A stretch of 64,000 nucleotides of DNA from the NCBI RefSeq assembly GCF_004340665.1, contig NZ_SLWO01000003.1:1-64000 (forward strand), written 5' to 3'. A model generated the notes under the pieces. That model had not been told where the DNA came from and made no database searches. It saw nothing but the letters and a program-made list of their open reading frames with translations. Shown here in pieces: positions 8,031 to 16,397 of the stretch. The stretch is from Pedobacter psychrotolerans (GTDB lineage Bacteria > Bacteroidota > Bacteroidia > Sphingobacteriales > Sphingobacteriaceae). Numbering within the stretch: position 1 is the stretch's first letter; every line of letters begins with the position of its first letter. A program made the translations under genes and the position numbers.

Positions 8031-9176
8031 TTATGAATATTGATTTCCGAATTTTGAAACCATTTCTTTTGATACCCCTTTAATTTCCTGTTCTTCTGAT
8101 TTGGGATAAATCAATAACACCTGTTCATCATCCACCACTATAAAGTTTTCCAGCCCCCTGATTACTGCTGCTTTTCCTTTAGGTAAGTTGATCATGCAGT
8201 CATGCGTATCATGCAAATGAATATGTTCCGAATTGCATACATTTTGATGTTTGTCCTGTTGAGCAATGGCATGTAAAGAAGCCCATGTTCCTAAATCAGA
8301 CCAACCAATATCGGCCGGGATAGTATAAATATTATCTGCTTTCTCTAAAATGGCATAGTCAATGGAAATATCCGGACTAGTAGGGTATTTCTCTAAAATA
8401 AACTGCGCTTCTGCAGGGGTATTGTAAAATTCATTCCCTAATTTGAATAAGGTATCAATTTCTACTTCATATTTTTCAAATGCTTTCTGTAGGTTTTCCG
8501 CTTTCCAAATGAAAATCCCTGCATTCCAAAGGTAATTTCCGCTATTCAGGTATTCCTGTGCTTTTTCCAATACTGGTTTTTCCTTAAAAGCATTTACCTT
8601 GTGAATTCCATTACTTGATTCTTGATACTCACTACTCGATACTTGATACTCGCTACTTGATACTTGATACTCGCTACTTGATACCTCATATTCAATATAC
8701 CCATAACCTGTATCTGGCCTGGTCGGACTAATTCCTAACGTAAGCAAAGCATCATTTTCTGCAGTAAAATCCAATGCCTGATTGATCTTCTCTATAAAAA
8801 CATCCTCTTTCAAAATCAAATGATCCGATGGTGCGACTACAATATTCGCATCTGGGTTCTTTTGAAGAATTTTATAAGTGGCATAAGCAATACAGGGCGC
8901 TGTATTGTTGCGGCTCGGTTCTAATAAAACATTGTCAATTAATACTGCGGGTAGCTGTTCCTTCACCAGGTCTGCATAAACAGCATTAGTCAAGATCAGG
9001 ATGTTTTCATTCGGACAAATCTTTAAAAAGCGCTGATAAGTCAACTGTAACAACGACTCTCCTGTACCTAAAATATCGATGAATTGCTTTGGGAAATGAT
9101 TACGGCTCTTTGGCCAAAAGCGGGAACCTACCCCGCCAGCCATAATGAGCACAAAAGTATTATTTGTATTTTTCAT
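8031..9176 (-). CDS. manC: Mannose-1-phosphate guanylyltransferase, carrying an in-frame heptapeptide repeat
   Basis: Makes GDP-mannose from mannose-1-phosphate and GTP, feeding the gmd/fcl branch upstream in the same locus. The N-terminus has the nucleotidyltransferase signature 'GGVGSRFWPKSR' (14-25) and 'FPKQF' (28-32). 'VAPSDHL' lies at 114-120, and 'NYLWNAGIFIW' and 'FKEKP' follow. It is a single-domain enzyme without the isomerase half found in fused ManC/AlgA. At 381 residues it is longer than usual because residues about 165-190 are three copies of SSSEYQV plus remnants, encoded by the 7-base repeat at 8610-8686. The insertion lies between 'GYGYIEY' and 'VNAFKEKP', a surface loop in this fold. 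Whether the enzyme is active is unproven, but all signatures are intact. Confidence 0.93.
   Translation of the reverse strand: MKNTNNTFVLIMAGGVGSRFWPKSRNHFPKQFIDILGTGESLLQLTYQRFLKICPNENILILTNAVYADLVKEQLPAVLIDNVLLEPSRNNTAPCIAYATYKILQKNPDANIVVAPSDHLILKEDVFIEKINQALDFTAENDALLTLGISPTRPDTGYGYIEYEVSSSEYQVSSSEYQVSSSEYQESSNGIHKVNAFKEKPVLEKAQEYLNSGNYLWNAGIFIWKAENLQKAFEKYEVEIDTLFKLGNEFYNTPAEAQFILEKYPTSPDISIDYAILEKADNIYTIPADIGWSDLGTWASLHAIAQQDKHQNVCNSEHIHLHDTHDCMINLPKGKAAVIRGLENFIVVDDEQVLLIYPKSEEQEIKGVSKEMVSKFGNQYS
8610..8686. repeat. Heptanucleotide tandem repeat inside manC, 11 units
   Basis: Eleven 7-base units of the GATACTT/GATACTC/GCTACTT type run without interruption. Three units make a 21-base period, which reads in frame on the minus strand as the heptapeptide SSSEYQV without a stop. 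The unit matches the intergenic tract at 3373-3421. Confidence 0.93.
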
Positions 9177-9186
9177 CTATGCTGAT

Positions 9187-10161
9187 TTAATATAACCCAT
9201 TTCTTCCGCAATCCTCAAACCAATCCAATAACGCCTCTTTTAAGGTAAACTGGAGATGATAGGGTGACTGACTTAACTTTTCTCCCGAAATATTCGTAGA
9301 AATCATGAGTTTTTTCACCCGATCCGGATGGATACCCGCTATTTTCTTGCCTAATAATCTTCCACCGGTATAAGCACTTCTGGCAGCTGACTTTAATGCC
9401 CATCCCGGTACCAAAACCTTTGGCGCTTTTACGCCAGTAGCTTCTGCCATCGTTTCACAGATTCTTTCAATTGTGGGTGCCGGAAAATAGGTCAGGTTAA
9501 AAGTAACTACGCCTGGTAATTCCTTTTGCGCCGTTTCGAATAGAATCCGAACGACATCCTTCACATATACGGAGGCTTTAATCGTGTCTTTTCTACCAGG
9601 ATAAAAAAAGAATCCCTTCTTCATAGATTCGTACAACCTGGTGAAATTTCCACCTTCCTGTTTACCAAATACCACACCTGGACGAACAATAATCAGTTTT
9701 CTTTTAGCAGGATTTTCTGCCTGCCACAATTTGTGAATATATTCCGCCGTTAACTTAGATATCCCATAAGGGGTATTGGGCATAGGCAAAGTATCTTCAG
9801 TTTTATATTCTTCTGATGCACCGTAAGGGGCAATAGAGCTGGTAAAAACAATCGTTTCAATATTATTTTTCCTGGCAAAATCGCAAACATTTTGCGCACC
9901 ATAAATATTGGCTTCAAAATATTCATGATCCGGATGACCTGGTGTGGTATGAACAGCCGCAAGGTTGTAAATAATGCTGTTAGCTGCATCAGGTATATTT
10001 ACGGAAATGGCTTTTCTAATGTCAAGTTCAGTAAAACCATCACTAACTTTTTTCCTGATGTCATAACTATAAACTTGATCAGGCAAAGCTAAGGTTTCAT
10101 TAATATAGCGTTTTAAATGCGTTCCGATAAATCCGGAGCCTCCAAATATGATGTGATTCAT
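9187..10161 (-). CDS. NAD-dependent epimerase/dehydratase (extended SDR)
   Basis: A 324-residue extended short-chain dehydrogenase/reductase. It has the Rossmann motif 'GGSGFIG' (7-13), 'FTSSIAPYG' near 105-113 and the catalytic YxxxK in 'YGISK' near 132-136. This family epimerises, dehydrates or reduces nucleotide-activated sugars. The substrate cannot be told from sequence alone. It lies 10 bases upstream of manC and 5 bases after a GT2 gene in the same operon, so it probably makes or modifies a sugar of the repeat unit. Confident of the fold, not of the reaction. Confidence 0.8.
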   Translation of the reverse strand: MNHIIFGGSGFIGTHLKRYINETLALPDQVYSYDIRKKVSDGFTELDIRKAISVNIPDAANSIIYNLAAVHTTPGHPDHEYFEANIYGAQNVCDFARKNNIETIVFTSSIAPYGASEEYKTEDTLPMPNTPYGISKLTAEYIHKLWQAENPAKRKLIIVRPGVVFGKQEGGNFTRLYESMKKGFFFYPGRKDTIKASVYVKDVVRILFETAQKELPGVVTFNLTYFPAPTIERICETMAEATGVKAPKVLVPGWALKSAARSAYTGGRLLGKKIAGIHPDRVKKLMISTNISGEKLSQSPYHLQFTLKEALLDWFEDCGRNGLY

Positions 10162-10166
10162 TTTTT

Positions 10167-11099
10167 CTATTTTACTTTATCCCAATATCTTTTATGCATC
10201 GAGAAATCCTTTCTCTGTTTTGGCGATAGCTTTTTATGCATCATGCCAAGCTTATATCCTAAAAATTTTGCCCCAATAGAAAGCATCATTTTTGGCAATA
10301 CCAACGGATTATTTTTTAATACGTATTTTAATTCCGATTTTAGATATTTAAGACCTTCACCTCCTGCTGTACCAAACTCCTCCAGTAACCACTTATTAGT
10401 TGAATGAAATACACCAATATCAAAATATCGCTTAAATTCTTCTTTTGTAGTATAATCATGAGAATGATATACCTGCGACTCTGCAACATAGGCAATCTTC
10501 CAGTCTTTAATCAGCAACTGGCCACCTACTATTACATCTTCTGCAAAGATCGTATGACTTGGAAAGCCTCCAACATCTTGTAAGGCAGTTTTCCGATAAG
10601 CAGCATAAGAATTTGAACACGAAGCTGTTTTAATTCCCAGTTCATTCTTATCTTCTATTGTCTTTACTCGGGAAACGTCGGTATAGTTAAATAGCCTGGC
10701 ATGGGTCTCTAAAGTCTTTGCACCAATATGAGGTAACTGTCTGCCATAAGCAAGACCTACCTTTTCATCCTTGAAAGCATTAACAAGGTAAGCAAACGAA
10801 GTAGAATCTTTTAAAATGCAATCCTGAGTCAGGTAAATTAGAATATCACAATCACTTGCAGCCTCCGCAAGTAATTGCCTTGCATAACCATGATCAAAAT
10901 CAACTTTATCTATTGTTAGAACTTGAAAACCGTTCTTTTCAGCTAATGGGACAGTTTCATCCAATGAGCCAGAATCTATTATTATTTTACGGTCTACTTT
11001 TACTGATTGTAAACTTATAGATTCAAGGATTGTAGTCCATACCTTTCCAGCATTAAGCGTAGGGATAAGAATAGCAATCTTTAAAGTATTATTAGTCAT
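10167..11099 (-). CDS. Glycosyltransferase family 2, rhamnosyltransferase-like
   Basis: A 310-residue GT-A fold enzyme. It starts with 'IAILIPTLNAG' and 'IIIDSGSLDET' (nucleotide binding), then 'LTQDCIL' in place of the DXD region near 95-101, then 'AEDVIVG' near 185-191. It resembles the putative rhamnosyltransferases of O-antigen loci. It should add one sugar to the undecaprenyl-linked repeat unit on the cytoplasmic side of the membrane. The start overlaps the preceding stop in a TAATG, so translation is coupled. Donor and acceptor are not known. Confidence 0.85.
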   Translation of the reverse strand: MTNNTLKIAILIPTLNAGKVWTTILESISLQSVKVDRKIIIDSGSLDETVPLAEKNGFQVLTIDKVDFDHGYARQLLAEAASDCDILIYLTQDCILKDSTSFAYLVNAFKDEKVGLAYGRQLPHIGAKTLETHARLFNYTDVSRVKTIEDKNELGIKTASCSNSYAAYRKTALQDVGGFPSHTIFAEDVIVGGQLLIKDWKIAYVAESQVYHSHDYTTKEEFKRYFDIGVFHSTNKWLLEEFGTAGGEGLKYLKSELKYVLKNNPLVLPKMMLSIGAKFLGYKLGMMHKKLSPKQRKDFSMHKRYWDKVK

Positions 11100-11812
11100 T
11101 ATTTCAATTTTATTAAATTGTAAATCAAATGCATTCGATTTTTAATTTGATCTTTAAGTGGCAAAGTTACGGTTAAGGTGCCGGAAGCATTATTGCTATG
11201 CCTTATATAATACATTAAAGGTTTATTTAAAAAATACACTTCTCCTTTTAATTCAGCAACAAGACCTATCCACCAATCATGCATGTGCAATCCATCAGGA
11301 AAAGGTAAAGCATGCCCCAGAGTCTTCCGATTGAAAGACATGCAACAACCTATATACCTATTCTTTAATAAATTATGTAAAATACCTGACTTTGAATTCC
11401 TAGCACTAAAAAAAGACGGATATATTATTTGCAGTTCTGGATCCACTACTATCGCATCGGATATTACCAAATCATATTTCTCATGCACTTCTAAGTGATC
11501 TTTAATTTTTGTATCAAACCATATATCGTCTTGATCACATAAAAATACAATATCACCCTTTGCTTGCTCCATTGCAAAACCAAAATTTAATGCCGGATTC
11601 CTAAAATTATTCCCTGTAAATATTTTTATTCTATTATCGTTAAACGTCTTTATAATATCTATCGTATCATCAACAGAGGAATCATCAGAGATAATTATTT
11701 CATCTTCTGAAGACAACTGTGGAAGAACACTTTCAAGTTGTCTTTTTATAAAATGACTACCGTTATATGTAGCTAAACAAACTGAAATCATTCTTTCAGA
11801 TTTTATATCCAT
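11099..11812 (-). CDS. Glycosyltransferase family 2
   Basis: A GT-A fold glycosyltransferase of about 238 residues with 'MISVCLATYNGSHFI', 'IIISDDSSVDDT' and 'VFLCDQDDIWF' (the DXD-type metal-binding region). Another ATG lies 39 bases upstream, but it is inside the wzy reading frame. I prefer the ATG at 11812 (protein MDIKSERMIS), one base after the wzy stop, or the next ATG at 11791. It acts on the repeat unit; its sugar is unknown. It belongs to the AT-rich part of the locus. Confidence 0.85.
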   Translation of the reverse strand: MDIKSERMISVCLATYNGSHFIKRQLESVLPQLSSEDEIIISDDSSVDDTIDIIKTFNDNRIKIFTGNNFRNPALNFGFAMEQAKGDIVFLCDQDDIWFDTKIKDHLEVHEKYDLVISDAIVVDPELQIIYPSFFSARNSKSGILHNLLKNRYIGCCMSFNRKTLGHALPFPDGLHMHDWWIGLVAELKGEVYFLNKPLMYYIRHSNNASGTLTVTLPLKDQIKNRMHLIYNLIKLK

Positions 11813-11813
11813 T

Positions 11814-13064
11814 TTATTTAAATGTGAATTTGTTAATAGGATAGATAACAAAATAAAAGACTAACAAACCAGAAATCATTAACAAAACCCAATATTCTAT
11901 ATCCTCTGATAAAACGTAGGATGTCGATGAAAGAAAAAATGAAAGAGGTAAAAAAGATATTGATTTGAATTTAACCGTCCTCAGTTTTGCCGATAAATAA
12001 GCAATTATAGGAACATATATAAAAAAAAATTGATATCCTAAAACCATTGTTTGAAGCAAAAATGTGTAATTAGAACCTTGAGTAAATTCCAATTCGCCCA
12101 AAACTAGCTCAGATAATTGCAACCCTACATTTTTATACTCTTCACCAGTAAATCTTTTTATATAAATCCCAAAAATTGAATAAATATATTCTCCAAGGCC
12201 AGACTTAATTTTATGCAGACCATCATAGTTCATGTAGTATTCAAGTCCATCACCAGCAGCTAAAAATCTATTGGTAACTATTGAAAATCCATCTTTTACG
12301 CTATAATCGGAGCTATAAAAGGAGGTTACTAAAATGGCAGCTAAAACTGCTAACATAACAAAAAATAAGCTTCTATTTGTAAACTTTTTAATTTCTGTAA
12401 TTTTAAAATAATCTGAGAAATAAAAAATACCTAAGCCTAAACTAAATATAACACCAATGAGAATAGATCTTCCCCCAGCAACTACTTCTAGCGCAATTAT
12501 AGAGCCATAAGCAATTACAACAAAGTATCTCCACCTTTTCATCACTGCAAAAAGCAAAAAAGTATAAAATAATAGAAAAATTATTGAGGATGTTGCAAGT
12601 ATTCTAAAAAGAGGATCTCTTCCTTGCATATCTGTAAAGCGATACATAAACCAAGAAGAAACATCAGGATTTGAGAGAATAAATTTGAAAAAATTAATTT
12701 TAGAAATTATATTTAATATTAATAATACTATAAATATGATTTTAATTCTATTTATCTTTTTAAACAAATCATCAGCTTTCTTTCGAGAAAAAAGCTTTAT
12801 AGTATTTCGCTTTAGAAAGAATTTGTATACAAAAGTGTAAAGTAACATATTTAAAAAAAAGAAAGCTGGTAGCATACTAACTCCATTCTTAAACATGTAT
12901 CCACATAAAAATGCTAGATGGCCCGCCATCCAGATTAGGTGCATAGTTATAGGATCAATAATAGAAACATAATTAGATCTAAACAGATAGACCCCTCCTC
13001 CTAAAAAAAATATTAAGGAAAAAAAAAGTACGTATTGATTATAGTTTGTTATATCAAATAGCAT
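11814..13064 (-). CDS. wzy: Probable repeat-unit polymerase (Wzy)
   Basis: A 416-residue, highly hydrophobic protein with about ten or more predicted membrane segments, and few charged residues outside one loop of roughly 80 residues near positions 240-325. No sequence signature is available because Wzy proteins diverge strongly. The call rests on topology and on being the only polytopic protein in the locus besides Wzx. It would polymerise undecaprenyl-linked repeat units at the periplasmic face. The gene is visibly AT-rich and overlaps the upstream GT2 by 11 bases. Confidence 0.72.
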   Translation of the reverse strand: MLFDITNYNQYVLFFSLIFFLGGGVYLFRSNYVSIIDPITMHLIWMAGHLAFLCGYMFKNGVSMLPAFFFLNMLLYTFVYKFFLKRNTIKLFSRKKADDLFKKINRIKIIFIVLLILNIISKINFFKFILSNPDVSSWFMYRFTDMQGRDPLFRILATSSIIFLLFYTFLLFAVMKRWRYFVVIAYGSIIALEVVAGGRSILIGVIFSLGLGIFYFSDYFKITEIKKFTNRSLFFVMLAVLAAILVTSFYSSDYSVKDGFSIVTNRFLAAGDGLEYYMNYDGLHKIKSGLGEYIYSIFGIYIKRFTGEEYKNVGLQLSELVLGELEFTQGSNYTFLLQTMVLGYQFFFIYVPIIAYLSAKLRTVKFKSISFLPLSFFLSSTSYVLSEDIEYWVLLMISGLLVFYFVIYPINKFTFK

Positions 13065-13764
13065 AACTTATTTTAAATTTTATAAAATATAACCACCTTA
13101 ATATAGGCTTTTTACCTAAAAGTTTTTCTCTAACCGTATTTGTCTCATTAAAGGCGAGATTTAGCATTTTCCGACTTGCCCCTCCATCTGAACAAATACT
13201 GATATCATCTTTAATAAATTTATATCTAAATCTTTTTTTATTTAAATAAATAAACAAATTTAACTCATAATCAGCAATAAGCCTTAAGTTTATATCATAT
13301 GAAAAATTATCATATAAATTTTTATTGTAAAATGCTCCTTGATGATGTATAGTATTATTTAATAAGGTTTTAAAATTGAAGCTTGATTGAAAAATCTTTC
13401 CAGTGTCATAAGATATATTGCCAACTAAGAGATCTAGGTTGTCAGAATTCAAATAGTTGGAAACATTTTTTAAAACATCAGTATTAGCTAAAATATCGTC
13501 AGCCCCTAAAAAATATAAATAACGTCCTTTCGCAACTGCTATACCCTTATTCATTGCGTCATAAATGCCTTTATCTTCTTCAGATATAATTTGTGTTATA
13601 CTCTTGCTATACTTTGAAATTATATTCATAGTACCATCTGAAGATTTACCATCAACAATAATAAACTCAAAATCTTTATAAGATTGAGAAATGACACTTA
13701 AGATAGTCTTTTCTAAGGATTCATCAGCGTTAAAAGTCACTGTAATTATAGAAATACATGCCAT
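13054..13764 (-). CDS. Glycosyltransferase family 2 (WcaA-like)
   Basis: A 236-residue GT-A enzyme with 'ISIITVTFNADESLEKTI', 'EFIIVDGKSSDGT', 'EEDKGIYDAMNKGIA' and 'YLYFLGADDIL'. This is the hallmark series of the WcaA/PGL-type GT2 group that often transfers a hexose in capsule synthesis. Its stop overlaps the wzy start by 11 bases, and 4 bases separate it from the GT4 gene upstream. Substrate unknown. Confidence 0.87.
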   Translation of the reverse strand: MACISIITVTFNADESLEKTILSVISQSYKDFEFIIVDGKSSDGTMNIISKYSKSITQIISEEDKGIYDAMNKGIAVAKGRYLYFLGADDILANTDVLKNVSNYLNSDNLDLLVGNISYDTGKIFQSSFNFKTLLNNTIHHQGAFYNKNLYDNFSYDINLRLIADYELNLFIYLNKKRFRYKFIKDDISICSDGGASRKMLNLAFNETNTVREKLLGKKPILRWLYFIKFKISYAI

Positions 13765-13768
13765 ATTT

Positions 13769-14905
13769 TTAATTAAATAAGGATAAAAATCTGGTGGAAA
13801 ATTCTTTAATTTTTAAATTATAGTCTTCTGAAACAATTTCAACTCCCGATAATACTTCTATCATTGTTTCTGCCAAGCTTGCTGGACTATATGGATCAAA
13901 GAATTTACGATTAGATAACATTTGTTCTCTGTGTAAAGGAATATCAGATAATATAATAAAATGATTGAGAGCCTTAGTATCTTCTACAACAGTACTCCAT
14001 CCTTCAAAAAGTGACGGTTGGATAATAGACTTAGAATTTTTCATTAATTGTAACTGTTCATCCCGATCAATAAATCCCAAAAACTTTATATGTCCTTCCA
14101 AATTATTTTCTCGAACAAACGCCTTTATTGAATCTACATATAAAGGATTCCTATGATCATACTCTTTACCAGTGAAAACAACCTTAAAACAATATCCTTT
14201 TTCTTTTAAAATTTTGGTCGCTTTTAAAACTACCTCATGGTTTTTATGTTTCCAAAATTGGTTTGGAACCATAAAATATGGATCAGTTATTTGATACTTT
14301 TCTAATAAACCTGATATATCAATTTGCTCGTATCTACTATCTATTATACTAACAAAATTTAATATTTCCTTTCGATTCTTATTGCCTTTATAAAATTTAT
14401 TATAATCTTCTTTAGCATTCCAACTACTAAAAATTATTGGAACCTCATTATTTTTCATCCATATTTGAGTATTGTACCTGGTATTAATTTCTGATTTAGA
14501 AAAGAAATGAGGAAGATAATGTTCTTGAAAGTCTGGTATCCAATAAAAAAAATTAGATACGTTCTTAGTTTCTATACTATCTGATACTGGATATAAATTA
14601 TTTATCTGTTTTAGAAAGATTCTTTTTTTAATTAGTGGCTTCTTCAATAGCGTTCTTGCAATTTTGTTGACAACTTTCTCTGCCAGACTAAATTGCAAAT
14701 CTTGCCCTAAATAAGTGATAAAAGGATATTTTAAAGCATAAATAGCCTCATATCCACTCTTCAAGTCATATATAATCGTTAATTCGGGTTGTAATTCACT
14801 TTCTAGAAATTTTAATGACCTTATAATATTTAGAATATAATAGGTGCCCCCAATCCAATTATCGTTATATTGATAAATTAATGTTATTTGTTTTCTTTCA
14901 GCCAT
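13769..14905 (-). CDS. Glycosyltransferase family 4 (GT-B fold)
   Basis: A 378-residue protein whose C-terminal half carries the GT4 signatures 'YFMVPNQFWKHKNHE', 'VVFTGKE', 'IKFLGFIDRDEQ' and the EX7E-type segment 'LFEGWSTVVEDTKAL' (about 308-322) that binds the sugar nucleotide. The N-terminal half is poorly conserved, as usual for the acceptor domain. Related enzymes are often mannosyltransferases, which would suit the GDP-mannose pathway here, but that is inference. The start overlaps the end of the upstream epimerase gene by 22 bases. Confidence 0.85.
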   Translation of the reverse strand: MAERKQITLIYQYNDNWIGGTYYILNIIRSLKFLESELQPELTIIYDLKSGYEAIYALKYPFITYLGQDLQFSLAEKVVNKIARTLLKKPLIKKRIFLKQINNLYPVSDSIETKNVSNFFYWIPDFQEHYLPHFFSKSEINTRYNTQIWMKNNEVPIIFSSWNAKEDYNKFYKGNKNRKEILNFVSIIDSRYEQIDISGLLEKYQITDPYFMVPNQFWKHKNHEVVLKATKILKEKGYCFKVVFTGKEYDHRNPLYVDSIKAFVRENNLEGHIKFLGFIDRDEQLQLMKNSKSIIQPSLFEGWSTVVEDTKALNHFIILSDIPLHREQMLSNRKFFDPYSPASLAETMIEVLSGVEIVSEDYNLKIKEFSTRFLSLFN

Positions 14906-15774
14906 TCTACTGTGTTTTCTAATCCAACTTCAATTTTAACTCTTGGTTGAAAGCCAAAACTCTTCAACATATTTATATCTGCAAGCCAATTTAAGGGATC
15001 ACCTGGTTTGACAATCTTATTGAAAGAAATTTTTATAGCTGGATCAATAAATTCACAAAACTTTTGAGTTGCATCTTTTATGGTGGTCTCTTCGCCAGAA
15101 GCAATATTCACAGCCTCGCCATTAAAAAGACCTCTATTTATTATGCAATCTATTGCATCTAATAAATCTTTAACATAAATAAAATCCCTAGTTTCATCAC
15201 CTGTGCCAAAAAGCTCTATATGCTGTGATCTAAGGGTTTTCTGATAGGTATCCCAAAATAATTGTTTTCTCAAATTTTCTCCATATACAGAAAACAACCT
15301 CAAATTGATTGTTTTAATATTATATAAATAATAATATTCCTTACAAAGTTGCTCAGCATAAAGTTTGTGCCATCCATATGGCGATAACGGTTTAAGCTCC
15401 ATTGTTTCCACGATAGGTAGAGTTATTGGATTTCCATAAACTGCAGCTGAAGACATATTGATAAATTTGCATGATGGATTGTGCACTCTTATCGCATCTA
15501 ATATTTTTATAGTATTAGTAACATTTAGTTCGTAATCAAAAACGGGTTTATTTAATGATATCGGCACGCTTCCATTACCGCTAGCATTGATACATACATC
15601 AAACTCCATTTGTTCAAAAATGATTTCAAAATTCGTATTTTGCATATCAAGTTTGATGTAATTTTTTTCAGATTTATCGTATACATCAGCACCCCAAACT
15701 TCATGGGAAATTGAAAAATACTTAACAAGATGAGATCCGATGAATCCTTTAGCACCAATAATTAATATTTTCAT
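14884..15774 (-). CDS. NAD-dependent epimerase/dehydratase (GalE-like SDR)
   Basis: A 296-residue extended SDR with 'IIGAKGFIGSH' at 4-14, 'INMSSAAVYG' near 106-115 and YxxxK in 'YGWHK' near 132-136. It ends with the substrate-domain segments 'FGTGDETRDFIYVKD' and 'NIASGEETT'. It resembles UDP-glucose 4-epimerases and related nucleotide-sugar enzymes. It probably supplies a sugar for the repeat unit, for example UDP-galactose or a 6-deoxyhexose. It overlaps the acyltransferase gene upstream by 4 bases (ATGA). Confidence 0.82.
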   Translation of the reverse strand: MKILIIGAKGFIGSHLVKYFSISHEVWGADVYDKSEKNYIKLDMQNTNFEIIFEQMEFDVCINASGNGSVPISLNKPVFDYELNVTNTIKILDAIRVHNPSCKFINMSSAAVYGNPITLPIVETMELKPLSPYGWHKLYAEQLCKEYYYLYNIKTINLRLFSVYGENLRKQLFWDTYQKTLRSQHIELFGTGDETRDFIYVKDLLDAIDCIINRGLFNGEAVNIASGEETTIKDATQKFCEFIDPAIKISFNKIVKPGDPLNWLADINMLKSFGFQPRVKIEVGLENTVEWLKENK

Positions 15775-16397
15775 TTTTTTCTCAATTCTAGTGGTATATC
15801 TTTAATTTTTTTTGCGGGATTACCCCCTACTATTGTCCAAGGTTCGACATCCTTTGTAACGACACTCCCTGCTCCAACTATTGCACCCTCACCAATTGTC
15901 ACACCCTTAAGTATTAAACAGTTCATACCAATCCAAACATGATCACATATTATAATTGGCTTCGAATTAACTACGCTCCAGTTCTTATTTGTAATAAAGC
16001 TCCTACCCGCCTTATAATCAAGTAATTGATCAGTAATATCATTTTGTCTTTCCCTATAATCTAAGGAATGTGAATCATGATCATAAATATATCCTCCCCA
16101 AGCTATAAAAACATCATTTCCAATTTCTATTTTATTTCTTGAAATCAAATGACTATTACCAACGAAGGATCTGTTACCCACTATAACCTTACCTTCAGTT
16201 GACTCGAAAGTGATTTGGCAATCTAGCATACTATTGTCTCCAATTATAAGATATTTTTTATCTTTCAAAGGAAAAAATACATCAAGATTGAATTGTTCTA
16301 AAAAAAAAGAATTTCCATTTTGAATAAAAGAAAACACTGTGGCTAATTTCTTCTTTGAGCGGTACTGCCTGAATTTTTTTATAATTGTGCCTATCAT
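15771..16397 (-). CDS. Acyltransferase, left-handed beta-helix type
   Basis: A 208-residue protein with hexapeptide repeats over about 50-200. The C-terminal block 'IWIGMNCLILKGVTIGEGA' plus 'GAGSVVTKDVEPWTIVGGNPAK' is typical of the sugar O-acetyltransferase group (MaA/NodL/CysE-like). These enzymes form trimers and use acetyl-CoA. It likely O-acetylates a sugar of the polysaccharide. The region around residues 75-120 carries an insertion containing 'YDHDSHSLDY', where the catalytic histidine is expected. It overlaps wzx by 4 bases. Confidence 0.85.
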   Translation of the reverse strand: MIGTIIKKFRQYRSKKKLATVFSFIQNGNSFFLEQFNLDVFFPLKDKKYLIIGDNSMLDCQITFESTEGKVIVGNRSFVGNSHLISRNKIEIGNDVFIAWGGYIYDHDSHSLDYRERQNDITDQLLDYKAGRSFITNKNWSVVNSKPIIICDHVWIGMNCLILKGVTIGEGAIVGAGSVVTKDVEPWTIVGGNPAKKIKDIPLELRKK

